Shown: positions 8,691-18,153 of the stretch, one piece after another
How positions within the stretch are numbered: position 1 is the stretch's first letter
Layout of the letters: each line of letters starts with the position of its first letter
The notes under the pieces: model-generated
What the model saw: the letters and a program-made list of their open reading frames with translations, nothing else
Told to the model about the DNA's origin: nothing
Databases searched by the model: none
Source: Marinifilum caeruleilacunae
Lineage (GTDB): Bacteria; Bacteroidota; Bacteroidia; Bacteroidales; Marinifilaceae
Direction of reading: 5' to 3'
Assembly: GCF_013141825.1 (NCBI RefSeq)
Contig: NZ_RZNH01000008.1
Coordinates: 81,464-145,463, forward strand
DNA: 64,000 bases
Position numbers and translations under genes: made by a program

Positions 8691-10556
8691 ATGATATCAT
8701 ATTTACAGGTTGAGAACCTTAGCAAAAGTTACGGAGATTTAACTTTATTTGAAGGCATAGGCTTTGGTGTTGGACAGGGGCAAAAAATTGCACTAATTGC
8801 AAAAAATGGTACTGGTAAAACTTCCCTTCTAAACATTATTGCCGGAACCGACTCGCAGGATACCGGAGATGTAATTTTTCGCAATGATATCAAATTGGCT
8901 TACCTGCAACAAAACCCGGATCTGGACAATAGCAACACTGTACTGAATGAAGTTTTCAATTCGGATGATCCTATTCTTTCCGTAATTCGTGAATACGAAA
9001 AGGCGATTAGCGAAGACGATCAGGAAAAGATGACAGAGATTCTTGAAAAAATGGATCAGTACAAAGCCTGGGATTACGAAAACAAGGTAAAGCAAATTCT
9101 GTCGAAGCTAAAAATTACGAATTTCGACCAGGTTGTTGGTCAGCTTTCGGGTGGTCAGAAAAAGAGAGTTGGGTTGGCTAAGGTCCTGATTACTGATCCT
9201 GATTTTTTGATTCTTGATGAGCCTACCAACCATTTGGACCTTGAAATGATTGAGTGGTTGGAAGAATATTTGAACAAGTCGAAGGGAACTTTGCTGATGG
9301 TGACTCACGACCGTTACTTTCTCGATCGTGTTTGCAATGAAATTATTGAAATGGATGCCAATTCCATTTATACCTATAAAGGAAACTATTCGTACTACCT
9401 GGATAAAAGAGCCGAGAGAATTGAAAACCTGAATGCTGAAGTTGGTAAAGCACAAAAACTGCTAAAAACTGAACAGGAGTGGATGCGTAGAATGCCCCAG
9501 GCAAGAGGAACGAAGGCAAAGTACCGTATCGATGCTTTTTATGAACTGAAGAAAAAGGCAGCTTCCGGTTTTAAGGAAGATAGCATGGATCTGGATATTA
9601 AATCAGCTCGACTGGGAAAGAAAATTTTAGAACTGGAGGGTTTGTACAAAAGCTTTGGTGACTTAAAAATTCTTGAAGATTTTAGTTACAAATTCCAGCG
9701 AGGTGAAAAAATCGGTATTGTAGGTAAGAATGGTACGGGAAAATCAACCTTCCTAAACATTATTACCCGAAACATGGAGCCAGACGCCGGAAGCATAGAA
9801 ATTGGTGAAACTGTAGTTTATGGGTATTACAAACAAGATGGAATAACCATTAACGAAAACGAAAGGATTATTGATGTTATCAAAGATATTGCAGAATCTA
9901 TTGATTTGGGCAATGGTAAGGTAATGTCGGCCTCACAATTCCTGGAATACTTCCTGTTTCCACCTAAAACGCAGTACAACTATGTATCCAAATTAAGTGG
10001 TGGCGAAAAGCGTCGTTTGTATCTAATGACGGTTTTAATGAAAAATCCGAATTTCCTGATTTTAGATGAGCCTACCAACGATTTGGATATCATGACCTTA
10101 AATGTACTGGAAGAGTATCTGATGAATTTTAAAGGTTGTTTGATTATTGTATCGCACGACCGTTACTTTATGGATAAGGTTGTAGACCAAATGTTTGCAT
10201 TCGAAGGAATGGGTAAAATCAGGAATTTCCCCGGTAACTATACCATATACAGGGATACAATTGCCGAAGAAGAGAAGGAACTGAAAAAAATTGAAAAGCC
10301 TGCCAAGGTCAAAAAAGAAAAACCAAAATCGAACAATACTGCCAAGAAACTATCCTTTAACGAAAAGAGAGAATTTGAGCAATTGGAGGTAGATTTAGAA
10401 ACATTAAACGCTGAGAAAGAAGAATTGGAAACGGCCATGAGTTCAGGATCTTTATCGAACGAAGATTTGATGCAGAAAGCAAGTCGCATTGAGGAGGTTA
10501 TCAATCTGATTGATGAAAAAGAATTAAGATGGCTTGAATTGAGCGAGCGTGCTTAA
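8691..10556 (+). CDS. ABC-F family ATPase (Uup/EttA-like)
   Basis: This 621-residue soluble protein has two ABC cassettes and no membrane domain, the ABC-F type that acts on ribosomes. Cassette 1 has Walker A KNGTGKTS, signature LSGGQKKR and Walker B LILDEPTNHLD; cassette 2 has KNGTGKST, LSGGEKRR and LILDEPTNDLD. A charged inter-domain linker (about 245-300, QEWMRRMPQARGTKAKYR) corresponds to the P-site tRNA-interaction motif region. The C-terminal part (about 530-621) is a Lys/Glu-rich coiled coil, as in Uup, which has been linked to DNA binding. It could serve translation rescue or, less likely, antibiotic protection; the sequence resembles housekeeping Uup. Confidence 0.92.
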   Translation: MISYLQVENLSKSYGDLTLFEGIGFGVGQGQKIALIAKNGTGKTSLLNIIAGTDSQDTGDVIFRNDIKLAYLQQNPDLDNSNTVLNEVFNSDDPILSVIREYEKAISEDDQEKMTEILEKMDQYKAWDYENKVKQILSKLKITNFDQVVGQLSGGQKKRVGLAKVLITDPDFLILDEPTNHLDLEMIEWLEEYLNKSKGTLLMVTHDRYFLDRVCNEIIEMDANSIYTYKGNYSYYLDKRAERIENLNAEVGKAQKLLKTEQEWMRRMPQARGTKAKYRIDAFYELKKKAASGFKEDSMDLDIKSARLGKKILELEGLYKSFGDLKILEDFSYKFQRGEKIGIVGKNGTGKSTFLNIITRNMEPDAGSIEIGETVVYGYYKQDGITINENERIIDVIKDIAESIDLGNGKVMSASQFLEYFLFPPKTQYNYVSKLSGGEKRRLYLMTVLMKNPNFLILDEPTNDLDIMTLNVLEEYLMNFKGCLIIVSHDRYFMDKVVDQMFAFEGMGKIRNFPGNYTIYRDTIAEEEKELKKIEKPAKVKKEKPKSNNTAKKLSFNEKREFEQLEVDLETLNAEKEELETAMSSGSLSNEDLMQKASRIEEVINLIDEKELRWLELSERA

Positions 10557-10638
10557 TGGTAAACTTCTGTTAAACATTCGCGTTTTTTTTGAGAATGCAG
10601 ATAAAATTGAGAGCTTTGTAGTTCTACAAAAAAGCTGA

Positions 10639-11979
10639 ATGAAAGATTTTACAAGCGGAAACGTAAGCAAACTTATTTTCAATTTTACCTTGCCAATGCT
10701 TTTGGGTAATGTGTTTCAACAACTTTACAATGTTGTTGATAGCATTATTGTTGGAAAAGTTTTGGGCAAAGAGGCACTGGCATCTGTTGGCGCATCCTTT
10801 CCCATTATTTTTACTTTAATTGCTTTGCTAATTGGTATTGGCTCGGGATTTTCGATTGTCATCTCACAATTTTATGGTGCAAAAGATATTGGGAGCGTAA
10901 AGCGGTCCATCGACACCATGTACATTTTCCTTTTTGTAGCAGGAATCTTCGCTTCTATTTTTGGAATTTACTATAGCGAAGAACTTTTCATGTTGTTACA
11001 GCTACCAGTAGAACTGATTCCACAAGCCACTACCTACCTTAATGTTTATATGGCAGGTATGATTCTGTTTTTTGGTTTTAATGGAACAAGTTCTGTACTG
11101 CGAGGCCTTGGCGATTCAAAAACACCACTCTACTTTTTAATCATCGCTTCTTTGTTTAATATCCTGTTCGACGTTCTTTTTGTAATGGTATTTAAATGGG
11201 GAATTGCTGGTGCAGCCTGGGCTACGGTTATCGCCCAGGGAGGAGCATTTGTAAGTGGTATTATTTATTTGAATCGCACCCACAAAATCATGAAGTTTTC
11301 ATTGTTTAAACTGGGTTTCGATAAAGATTTGTTTCTCAAAAGCTTAAAAATTGGATTGCCATCGGGAGTTCAACACACCTTTGTTGCCCTTGGAATGATG
11401 GCTTTGCTGGGAATTGTGAACACTTTTGGAACAGATGTGATTGCTGCATATACAGCTGCAGGAAGAATTGATTCTTTGGCCATGATGCCTGCCATGAATT
11501 TTTCGCAGGCCGTTGCAGCTTTTGTGGGACAAAATTTGGGTGCAAATAAAATCGAGCGGGTAAGGAAAGGATTCAAGGCAACATTTCTCATGTCGAACCT
11601 GTTCTGCATTTTAATGACCATTATTATTGTGGTATTTGGTAGTCAGCTCATGAAAATGTTTACCACCGATCCGAATGTAATAGTCATTGGTGAAAAATAC
11701 CTCATTATTGTAAGTTCATTTTATTTACTTTTCTCTACCCTATTTACCACCAACGGTGTATTACGAGGTGCTGGCGATACTTTAATTCCCATGTTCATCA
11801 CTTTGTTTTCTTTGTGGATAATTAGAATTCCGGGAGCTTATTTTCTTTCTGCAGAAATAGGAGAAACCGGTATTTGGTGGTCTATTCCTATTGGTTGGTC
11901 TATGGGAGCACTTCTCTCCTATTTGTATTATTTAACCGGAAAATGGAAAACTAAATCGGTTGTTGCCAACAAAGCTTGA
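10639..11979 (+). CDS. MATE-family multidrug/Na+ antiporter
   Basis: This 446-residue integral membrane protein of the multi-antimicrobial extrusion family has about 12 hydrophobic helices in two homologous halves. The start (FTSGNVSKLIFNFTLPMLLG) and the half-repeat features such as LRGLGDSKTPL and LRGAGDTLIPM are typical. These proteins export cationic drugs or metabolites in exchange for Na+ or H+. It sits 82 bp after the ABC-F gene on the same strand and may be separately transcribed. The substrate is not predictable from this sequence. Confidence 0.92.
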   Translation: MKDFTSGNVSKLIFNFTLPMLLGNVFQQLYNVVDSIIVGKVLGKEALASVGASFPIIFTLIALLIGIGSGFSIVISQFYGAKDIGSVKRSIDTMYIFLFVAGIFASIFGIYYSEELFMLLQLPVELIPQATTYLNVYMAGMILFFGFNGTSSVLRGLGDSKTPLYFLIIASLFNILFDVLFVMVFKWGIAGAAWATVIAQGGAFVSGIIYLNRTHKIMKFSLFKLGFDKDLFLKSLKIGLPSGVQHTFVALGMMALLGIVNTFGTDVIAAYTAAGRIDSLAMMPAMNFSQAVAAFVGQNLGANKIERVRKGFKATFLMSNLFCILMTIIIVVFGSQLMKMFTTDPNVIVIGEKYLIIVSSFYLLFSTLFTTNGVLRGAGDTLIPMFITLFSLWIIRIPGAYFLSAEIGETGIWWSIPIGWSMGALLSYLYYLTGKWKTKSVVANKA

Positions 11980-11997
11980 TTCCTACTATCCAATTAG

Positions 11998-12028
11998 TTT
12001 GTAAATCCACTGCAATCTTTTACCTTTG
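11998..12028 (+). promoter_or_regulatory. Promoter of yicC-gmk-nadD
   Basis: TTTG (11998-12001), a 19-base spacer and TACCTTTG (12021-12028) match the Bacteroidota housekeeping promoter exactly. The start codon at 12049 follows only about 20 bp later, so the mRNA leader should be very short. Confidence 0.8.
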
Positions 12029-12048
12029 CGGAAATAAATATTTCGAAT

Positions 12049-12927
12049 ATGTTAATATCGATGACCGGCTTTGGTAAAGCCACTCTAGAATTGGAAAACA
12101 AAAAGGTTTCCATCGAAATTAAGTCTCTAAACAGCAAGCAGCTGGATATAAATACCAGAATCCCTAACCTTTACAAGGAAAAAGATTTGGTTCTTAGGAA
12201 CGAAATCAAAAATCAACTGGAACGTGGTAAGGTTGAGCTTTCTATTTTTATTGAAAGTGTTGGAACCGATAAGGAAACCAAAATCAACAAGCCAATTGTT
12301 GAAGCCTACTACCAGCAATTATCTGAACTTTCTGCAGATCTTGGCATTCCAATGGACAAGGAACCTATTCTTCAAACCATTGTAAAACTGCCTGATGCTC
12401 TAAAAACTGAACATCAGGAATTGGATGAAGAAGAATGGAACCAGATTTTTGCAGGATTCAAATCTGCCGTTGCCGATCTGAATTCATTCAGAAAACAAGA
12501 AGGAGATGCGCTTCAGGAAGATATTTTTGAGCGAATTGCCAATATTGAAAAACTATTGGAAGAGGTGCCTCAATACGAAACAAATCGAATTGAGACGGTA
12601 AAGACAAGAATCAACGACAACTTAAAAGATTTTGTTGAAAAGCAAAATGTAGATAAGAATCGATTCGAACAGGAAATTATCTATTACCTTGAAAAATTAG
12701 ACATTACCGAGGAAAAGGTTCGTTTGGCAAATCATTGTAAATACTTTATCGAAACGGCTCAGAACGGCAATTCTATCGGTAAAAAACTTGGTTTTATCGC
12801 CCAGGAAATTGGTCGGGAAATCAATACTCTGGGTTCAAAGGCCAACGATTCTGACATCCAGAAAATCGTGATACAAATGAAAGACGAGTTGGAAAAAATC
12901 AAAGAACAACTTCTGAACGTCTTATAA
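12049..12927 (+). CDS. YicC/YloC-family endoribonuclease
   Basis: This 292-residue protein starts with the family signature MTGFGKAT and ends with the DUF1732 region (NTLGSKANDSDIQKIVIQMK). In E. coli, YicC has been reported as an endoribonuclease; its precise role in Bacteroidota is not established. The acidic, coiled-coil-rich middle (about 95-190) is typical. It is first in an operon with gmk and nadD, and the yicC-gmk pairing is widely conserved. Expression should start from the strong promoter just upstream. Confidence 0.93.
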   Translation: MLISMTGFGKATLELENKKVSIEIKSLNSKQLDINTRIPNLYKEKDLVLRNEIKNQLERGKVELSIFIESVGTDKETKINKPIVEAYYQQLSELSADLGIPMDKEPILQTIVKLPDALKTEHQELDEEEWNQIFAGFKSAVADLNSFRKQEGDALQEDIFERIANIEKLLEEVPQYETNRIETVKTRINDNLKDFVEKQNVDKNRFEQEIIYYLEKLDITEEKVRLANHCKYFIETAQNGNSIGKKLGFIAQEIGREINTLGSKANDSDIQKIVIQMKDELEKIKEQLLNVL

Positions 12928-13010
12928 GAAATATACGAAAATCAACAGAAGCGTAGGGTAATAAACTCTGCGCTTTTTTATAAATTTAAAAAAACAACAC
13001 ACAGCTAAAT

Positions 13011-13577
13011 ATGTCGGGTAAATTATTCATTTTTTCGGCCCCTAGTGGTTCTGGTAAAACCACAATTGTTCGCCATTTATTAGAACAGGATTTTAATCTT
13101 GAGTTTTCTGTTTCGGCAACAAGTCGTGCCAGCAGAGGATCGGAAGTACATGGCAAAGATTACTACTTTTTAAGTACCGAGGAGTTTCAGCAAAAAATAG
13201 CAAATGATGAGTTCCTGGAGTGGGAAGAAGTATATGAAGGATGCTATTATGGAACGCTAAAAAGTGAAATTGACCGCATCAGAAATCAAGGCAATAATGT
13301 TGTGTTTGATGTTGATGTTGTTGGTGGTGTAAACATCAAGAAATATTATAAGGATGATGCTTTAGCAGTATTTATTCAGCCACCTTCGATAGAGGAACTT
13401 GAGAAACGATTAAGAGGACGAAATACAGACACAGAAGAGGTAATTGCCGAAAGAATCAAAAAGTTTAAATTTGAATTGAGCTTTGCCGATCAGTTTGATA
13501 AGGTAATTATAAACGATAAGCTTGAGGATGCCTTACAAGAGGCTGAGAATACTTTAAGTGATTTCATTAACAAATAG
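13011..13577 (+). CDS. gmk: Guanylate kinase
   Basis: Converts GMP (or dGMP) plus ATP to GDP plus ADP. At 188 residues it is of usual length. It has the P-loop APSGSGKTT (8-16), the GMP-binding residues in TSRASRGSEVHGKDYYF, and the lid region RLRGRNTDTEE. It follows yicC by 83 bp and is followed by nadD after a single base, showing one transcription unit. Nothing unusual. Confidence 0.97.
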   Translation: MSGKLFIFSAPSGSGKTTIVRHLLEQDFNLEFSVSATSRASRGSEVHGKDYYFLSTEEFQQKIANDEFLEWEEVYEGCYYGTLKSEIDRIRNQGNNVVFDVDVVGGVNIKKYYKDDALAVFIQPPSIEELEKRLRGRNTDTEEVIAERIKKFKFELSFADQFDKVIINDKLEDALQEAENTLSDFINK

Positions 13578-13578
13578 T

Positions 13579-14160
13579 ATGAAGTTAAAAATCGGATTAT
13601 ATTTCGGATCATTCAATCCCATTCACATTGGACATTTGGCCATTGCTAACTATATGGCCGAATACTCCGATTTAGATCAGATCTGGTTTGTGGTAAGTCC
13701 TCAGAACCCTTTCAAGCAGAAAGGGAGTTTGCTTAGCGATTACCACCGCTTGGAGTTGGTGAATCGTTCAATCGAGAAATACCCTAAACTTAAAGCTTCG
13801 AATATTGAGTTTGGATTACCCAAACCATCCTACACCATTGACACTTTAACTTATTTAAAAGAAAAGCATCAGGAATACGATTTTTCTTTGATTATGGGTT
13901 CGGACAACCTAAAAAGCTTCGAAAAGTGGAAAAACTATGAATTGATTCTAAAAGAACACGATTTATATGTGTATCCCCGACCAGGATTCAAGGATGAAGA
14001 AGTGGCTTTAAATGGGACAATTCATTTGATTAAAGCTCCTTTAATGGAGATATCATCAAGCTTTATTCGTGAGGCAATAAAAGAGAAGAAGGAGATCCCA
14101 TTTTTCATGCCTGAATCAGCCTATAACTATCTAAAAGAGATGCATTTTTACGAAAAGTAA
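13579..14160 (+). CDS. nadD: Nicotinate-nucleotide adenylyltransferase
   Basis: Joins nicotinate mononucleotide to AMP from ATP in NAD synthesis. The ATG at 13579 lies one base after the gmk stop, giving 193 residues; an upstream in-frame GTG would overlap gmk and add residues outside the domain. The nucleotidyltransferase motifs are present: GSFNPIHIGH (HxGH) near the N-terminus and ISSSFIREAI near the C-terminus. It is the last gene of the operon and is followed by a terminator. Confidence 0.96.
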   Translation: MKLKIGLYFGSFNPIHIGHLAIANYMAEYSDLDQIWFVVSPQNPFKQKGSLLSDYHRLELVNRSIEKYPKLKASNIEFGLPKPSYTIDTLTYLKEKHQEYDFSLIMGSDNLKSFEKWKNYELILKEHDLYVYPRPGFKDEEVALNGTIHLIKAPLMEISSSFIREAIKEKKEIPFFMPESAYNYLKEMHFYEK

Positions 14161-14164
14161 TAAA

Positions 14165-14310
14165 AACAAAAAGGCAGGTCCCCACCTGCCTTTTTCTAAC
14201 CCAAAATGATTTCCAATACGAAACTTTTTTAACCCTAAAACCTTATACAATTCATATTGAAATTTCGATTCGTTCAACGTGCCTAACCACTACACTCCCG
14301 AATCGGAGTG
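14165..14310 (-). ncRNA. Candidate small RNA, about 140-145 nt
   Basis: A minus-strand unit with a full promoter (14311-14340), no open reading frame, and a terminator at 14171-14192. The 5' end would fold as CACTCC-GATTCG-GGAGTG (14293-14310), and the 3' end is the hairpin AAGGCAGGT/ACCTGCCTT followed by U5. The region lies between nadD and the M16 operon, and no minus-strand gene follows, so the promoter has no other target. The size fits a 6S-like or other regulatory RNA, but I could not confirm a family. Confidence 0.5.
14171..14192. terminator. Bidirectional terminator: nadD (+) and candidate sRNA (-)
   Basis: AAGGCAGGT (14171-14179) and ACCTGCCTT (14184-14192) form a strong GC-rich stem with a 4-base loop. 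T5 follows on plus, and a U-rich tail follows on minus. Confidence 0.88.
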
Positions 14311-14340
14311 CAAAGGTAGACATTATTTTTAATCCGCAAA
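14311..14340 (-). promoter_or_regulatory. Promoter of the candidate sRNA
   Basis: On the minus strand, TTTG (14340-14337), 18 bases and TACCTTTG (14318-14311) match the Bacteroidota consensus. This is the same -7 octamer as the yicC promoter. Confidence 0.7.
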
Positions 14341-14430
14341 GAAATAATGGGTAATTTTAAGAATATTTGATTCTAAATAAGCAAGAAAATCTTTAAATCC
14401 CTCAACAACAACCACATCACATATAAAAAA

Positions 14431-14448
14431 AGGCTGCCTAAGCAGCCT
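14431..14448 (-). terminator. Terminator of the M16 peptidase operon
   Basis: AGGCTGC-CTAA-GCAGCCT stem with a following U7 on the minus strand, 25 bp after the stop codon. Confidence 0.85.
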
Positions 14449-14472
14449 TTCCTGATTATGAGCTAATGCATT

Positions 14473-16542
14473 CTAGTTAAAGATCGCATCATCGATACCT
14501 TTGTTTACCTGTAATTCGGTAATGGTTAAAGGCATTTCCTGAGGTCCCATTTTAGTAATGGTTTGGAATGGATATTTGATTCCATCTACCTCTTTGTAGT
14601 CTTTGTATAACATGATCATGCTCATTCCTTGCTGCTGTGCTACAGTTTTTACTTTTAAACCTGTATTTGCATTAAAGAAGTCATATCTCGTATTTCCTTC
14701 ATCATCTTTAACCTCAAGCTTGTATGCTTTTTCTCCGTCAACTTTTTCTGCTCCAACAATTTTCATCTCATATCCTTGTTCTGCCATTGTAAGTTCAGGG
14801 CACACTATAGCTTGCTTTTTAAAGGCTTTTAACTGTGTTTCATTGGCAGGCATTTGCTGACCTTGAGCTTCAACTCTACCGGTAGTTCCGTTGAAATACA
14901 TTGCTTGCATTACTTGTCCGTTCATGGTCATTTTCATACAGAACTTCTCATTGTTCTTCTGTGCTGTTTCAACATCGATACTCATTGGGCCCATTTTCAT
15001 CTGACCTTTGATGCTAATTTCTTTTACAGCTTCCCACTTTTCTTTTCCACCAATGGCAGCAACGTAGCTATCGATTACCGATTCACAAGTTAAACCTTCT
15101 GGAATTGCGTTAGGATCTTCCTTAACTACATCACCTTTGTAGTCGAACTCTTCAACAACACCATCAGAGTCAAGCTTTGCCAATTGAGTTTTGTATTTCT
15201 TATCACCCACAACAAGGTATACTGCATTGTTAGGATCGATGTATTTCTGCGCCATTGCCTGTACATCTTCCAAGGTTACCTTATCTAGTTTTTCAAGATA
15301 AGTTGCATAGTAATCTGCAGGCAAATTGTAACGCTCAATCGACATAGCAAATTGTGCAATTGTTCCTGGATCTTCAAGTGATCTTGCAAAATCACCAGCC
15401 ATTGTAGCTTTTGTCATGTTTAGGTGATCCTGAGTCAATTTTGTATCTCTGATACGATCCAACTCAACAACCATTTCCATCAAGGCGCTATCAGTTACTT
15501 CAGCTTTTACTTCCGAACTTGTGTAGAAACCACCTACAAGTCTGTCTGCGTAAATTCTGGAACCAGCTCCATAAGTATAAGCTTTGTCTTCTCTTAAGTT
15601 TTTCATTAACAAACCAGAAAAACCACGGCCTAACATCGAGTTCATTACCTTGGCAGGAATCTCATCAGGATTACCTTTTTTCAACTCGAATGAGTTATAA
15701 ATGCGAACCAATGATTGAGGAGCAGCATCTTTGTTTGCTAAAACAACACGCTTACCTTCCATTTTCGCAGGCAATTCATATTTGTGAGATGGAACCTCTG
15801 CAGCTTCCCACTCTCCAAAATACTTTTTAACTAGTTTTTTTGCCTCTTTTGTAGTGATATCACCTACGATTGCCATTAAGGCTTTATTTGGCTTAAAATA
15901 GGTCTCATAATGCTTCTTACAATCAGCAACAGTAATACTCTTTACTGTCTCTTCTGTTAGCACATCACCATATGGGTGATCAGCTGGGTAAAGAACTCTG
16001 CTTCTCATATTACCAGCCATAGACTTAGGATCAGTCTTGTTCGCCTCCAGGCCTGATAAAGTTTGCTTTACAATTTTATCAAACTCTTCCTGTGGAAAAG
16101 TTGGGTTCAATAAAACATCAGCCATAAGTTCAAGAATCTTTTCCTTATATCTTGACAAACCACCTGCATTAATTCCTGAAGAAGATGCTCCTAATTCTGC
16201 ACCAATAAAATCAATTTCCTCAGCAATTTCATTTGAAGTTCTGTTTGTGGTACCGCGGTCAAGCAATTGTCCCATTATCGATAGATAGCCCGCTTTATCG
16301 CCTTCTGCAATTGGGTCGTTCAATAAAGAAATCGCAAAACCTACTTGTGGTAGTTTATGATTTTCTACAACCAATACTTTCATTCCATTTTTTAGGGTAA
16401 AACTATCATAGTCTCCCAATTGTACTTTTGGAGCCGGACCTGCTGCTGGAGCTTTGGTACGATCAACTTGTGCACTGGCAGTAAATACAAAACATACCGC
16501 TACTACAAGTGCAAATAATCTATATAAATTTTTCATTTTCAT
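14473..16542 (-). CDS. M16-family peptidase-like protein without the zinc motif, with extra C-terminal domain
   Basis: This 689-residue secreted or periplasmic protein has a signal peptide of about 24 residues and two insulinase-type domains (about 40-270 and 270-465). The region where HXXEH should stand reads LLDRGTTNRT, so the zinc ligands are missing. This is like the non-catalytic partner of two-subunit M16B proteases (mitochondrial processing peptidase alpha, PqqF-like pairs). After about residue 470 there is an additional beta-rich domain of about 220 residues resembling outer-membrane lipoprotein-sorting (LolA-like) folds. The catalytic partner is encoded 40 bp upstream. It presumably contributes to peptide binding (inference). 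Confidence 0.9.
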   Translation of the reverse strand: MKMKNLYRLFALVVAVCFVFTASAQVDRTKAPAAGPAPKVQLGDYDSFTLKNGMKVLVVENHKLPQVGFAISLLNDPIAEGDKAGYLSIMGQLLDRGTTNRTSNEIAEEIDFIGAELGASSSGINAGGLSRYKEKILELMADVLLNPTFPQEEFDKIVKQTLSGLEANKTDPKSMAGNMRSRVLYPADHPYGDVLTEETVKSITVADCKKHYETYFKPNKALMAIVGDITTKEAKKLVKKYFGEWEAAEVPSHKYELPAKMEGKRVVLANKDAAPQSLVRIYNSFELKKGNPDEIPAKVMNSMLGRGFSGLLMKNLREDKAYTYGAGSRIYADRLVGGFYTSSEVKAEVTDSALMEMVVELDRIRDTKLTQDHLNMTKATMAGDFARSLEDPGTIAQFAMSIERYNLPADYYATYLEKLDKVTLEDVQAMAQKYIDPNNAVYLVVGDKKYKTQLAKLDSDGVVEEFDYKGDVVKEDPNAIPEGLTCESVIDSYVAAIGGKEKWEAVKEISIKGQMKMGPMSIDVETAQKNNEKFCMKMTMNGQVMQAMYFNGTTGRVEAQGQQMPANETQLKAFKKQAIVCPELTMAEQGYEMKIVGAEKVDGEKAYKLEVKDDEGNTRYDFFNANTGLKVKTVAQQQGMSMIMLYKDYKEVDGIKYPFQTITKMGPQEMPLTITELQVNKGIDDAIFN

Positions 16543-16582
16543 CTGTTTTCAATTCTGAATCGATTAATAAAGCAAGTCAAAA

Positions 16583-17908
16583 TTATTTTTGCTTAGGCAA
16601 ATAGTAAAGAACTACCCTGTTTTCTGGAACAAAATATTTCTTCGCTACACTTCGGATATCTTCTTTTGTTACTGCGAAGTACTTGTCCAATTCCTTATTT
16701 ACTCTCTCGGTATCTTTAAAGTAGGTATAAGCTGTAGCAAGGTTCTCTGCTCTATCGGCAATGGTTGCGTTAGATCCAACAAGTTCATTCTCGATCTTGT
16801 TTCTTAACTTTTGAAATTCTCTATCAGAAATCAATTCGTCCCTAACCACTGCAAATTGCTTATCCATTTCGTCCTCTAAAGCTTTAGGATCTACACCCAT
16901 GTTTGGAATACCAAAAGCCAAAGTCAAACCTGGATCTTCGTAAGGCATTGGGAAAGCCATTAGCTGAATTGCTTTTTGCTGCTTGTCAACCAATTCTTTG
17001 TACAAACGAGAACTTTTACCGTCGGTCATCAATTTCGATAGCATATCTACTGCATAAAAATCTTTTGTTCCAACTGCTGGGATATGGTAAGCCTGAATCA
17101 CAGCAGGAAGCTGGATATTATCGAATACTGTATCTCTTACCTCAGCAGTTTTCTTTGGCTCAACAATATTTGGTCTGTAAATCTCCTTAGTTCCTTTAGG
17201 AATTTCAGCAAAATAATCGTTTACCAATTTTTTAGCTTCTGCTTTATCAAAATCACCACAAATGGTTAAAACAGCATTGTTTGGTACATAGAATTCTTTA
17301 TAAAAGTTGATAAAGTCTTCGTTTTTCGCATTACGGATATGGTTCTCATCTCCAATAGGAGTCCAACGGTATGGGTGCTTTTCGTAAGCATGTGCCATAG
17401 TTTGTGGAAGGATTGTACCATAAGGAGGATTGTCGTAACGTTGTTTTTTCTCTTGAATTACAACGCCTTTTTGAGTCTTGATACCAATTTCTTCAACTTT
17501 TGCATGAAGCATTCTTTCCGACTCTAACCATAAACCTAAGGCCAACTGGTTGGATGGTAACATTTCAAAATAATACGTTCTGTCCGTCGAAGTATTTGCA
17601 TTCAATTCACCACCAGCTCTCGATACATATTTGTCGTACTGGTGACGAGGAATATTTTTGGTTCCTTCGAACATTAAGTGCTCGAAAAAATGAGCAAATC
17701 CGGTAAGTTCTGGATTCTCATTTTTCGATCCTACGTGATACATTACCGAAACTACGATATTTGGAGTGGTGTGGTCCTGCTGCAAGATCACATGCAGACC
17801 ATTGTCCAAATCGTACTCTTCGAACTCAATTTTTCCGCTTTGGGAAAAGCCACTTGCCAGTACCGTAACTACCAGCAATGAAAGCAGTAGAAGCTTTTTC
17901 ATCATCAT
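16583..17908 (-). CDS. M16-family zinc metallopeptidase, catalytic subunit
   Basis: This 441-residue protein has a signal peptide (about 1-22, ending near GFSQ) followed by an insulinase-type domain with the inverted zinc motif HFFEH (in GFAHFFEHLMF) and the distal glutamate region ELNANTSTDRTYYFE. A second inactive M16_C domain covers about 190-380. The length fits a single M16B subunit. It heads a two-gene operon with the HXXEH-lacking partner, so an active/inactive heterodimer degrading peptides in the periplasm is the simplest reading. Confidence 0.94.
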   Translation of the reverse strand: MMMKKLLLLSLLVVTVLASGFSQSGKIEFEEYDLDNGLHVILQQDHTTPNIVVSVMYHVGSKNENPELTGFAHFFEHLMFEGTKNIPRHQYDKYVSRAGGELNANTSTDRTYYFEMLPSNQLALGLWLESERMLHAKVEEIGIKTQKGVVIQEKKQRYDNPPYGTILPQTMAHAYEKHPYRWTPIGDENHIRNAKNEDFINFYKEFYVPNNAVLTICGDFDKAEAKKLVNDYFAEIPKGTKEIYRPNIVEPKKTAEVRDTVFDNIQLPAVIQAYHIPAVGTKDFYAVDMLSKLMTDGKSSRLYKELVDKQQKAIQLMAFPMPYEDPGLTLAFGIPNMGVDPKALEDEMDKQFAVVRDELISDREFQKLRNKIENELVGSNATIADRAENLATAYTYFKDTERVNKELDKYFAVTKEDIRSVAKKYFVPENRVVLYYLPKQK

Positions 17909-18095
17909 TTGATATTATTTACATTAAAAAATTGATTATTCTAATCTTAAAACAGTAAACAATATTAGATGATTCTGTATTGAATGTCAATTTTTTTGGA
18001 TGAACCCTGATTTAACTCGATAAAAGTGGCTTTGTTACAGTTAAATCATTTCTACTAAACAAAAGGGTTAATATTTGTTAATTACAAACAAAAAA

Positions 18096-18121
18096 AAGAG
18101 GAGCTCCTTAGAACTCCTCTT
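18096..18121 (-). terminator. Terminator of the 2-oxoacid oxidoreductase operon
   Basis: AAGAGGAG (18096-18103) pairs with CTCCTCTT (18114-18121). An A-run to the left gives the U tract on the minus strand. It lies 33 bp after the gamma-subunit stop. Confidence 0.82.
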
Positions 18122-18153
18122 CGCTATTGAAATATATGTTAGGTCTGTTGTGA

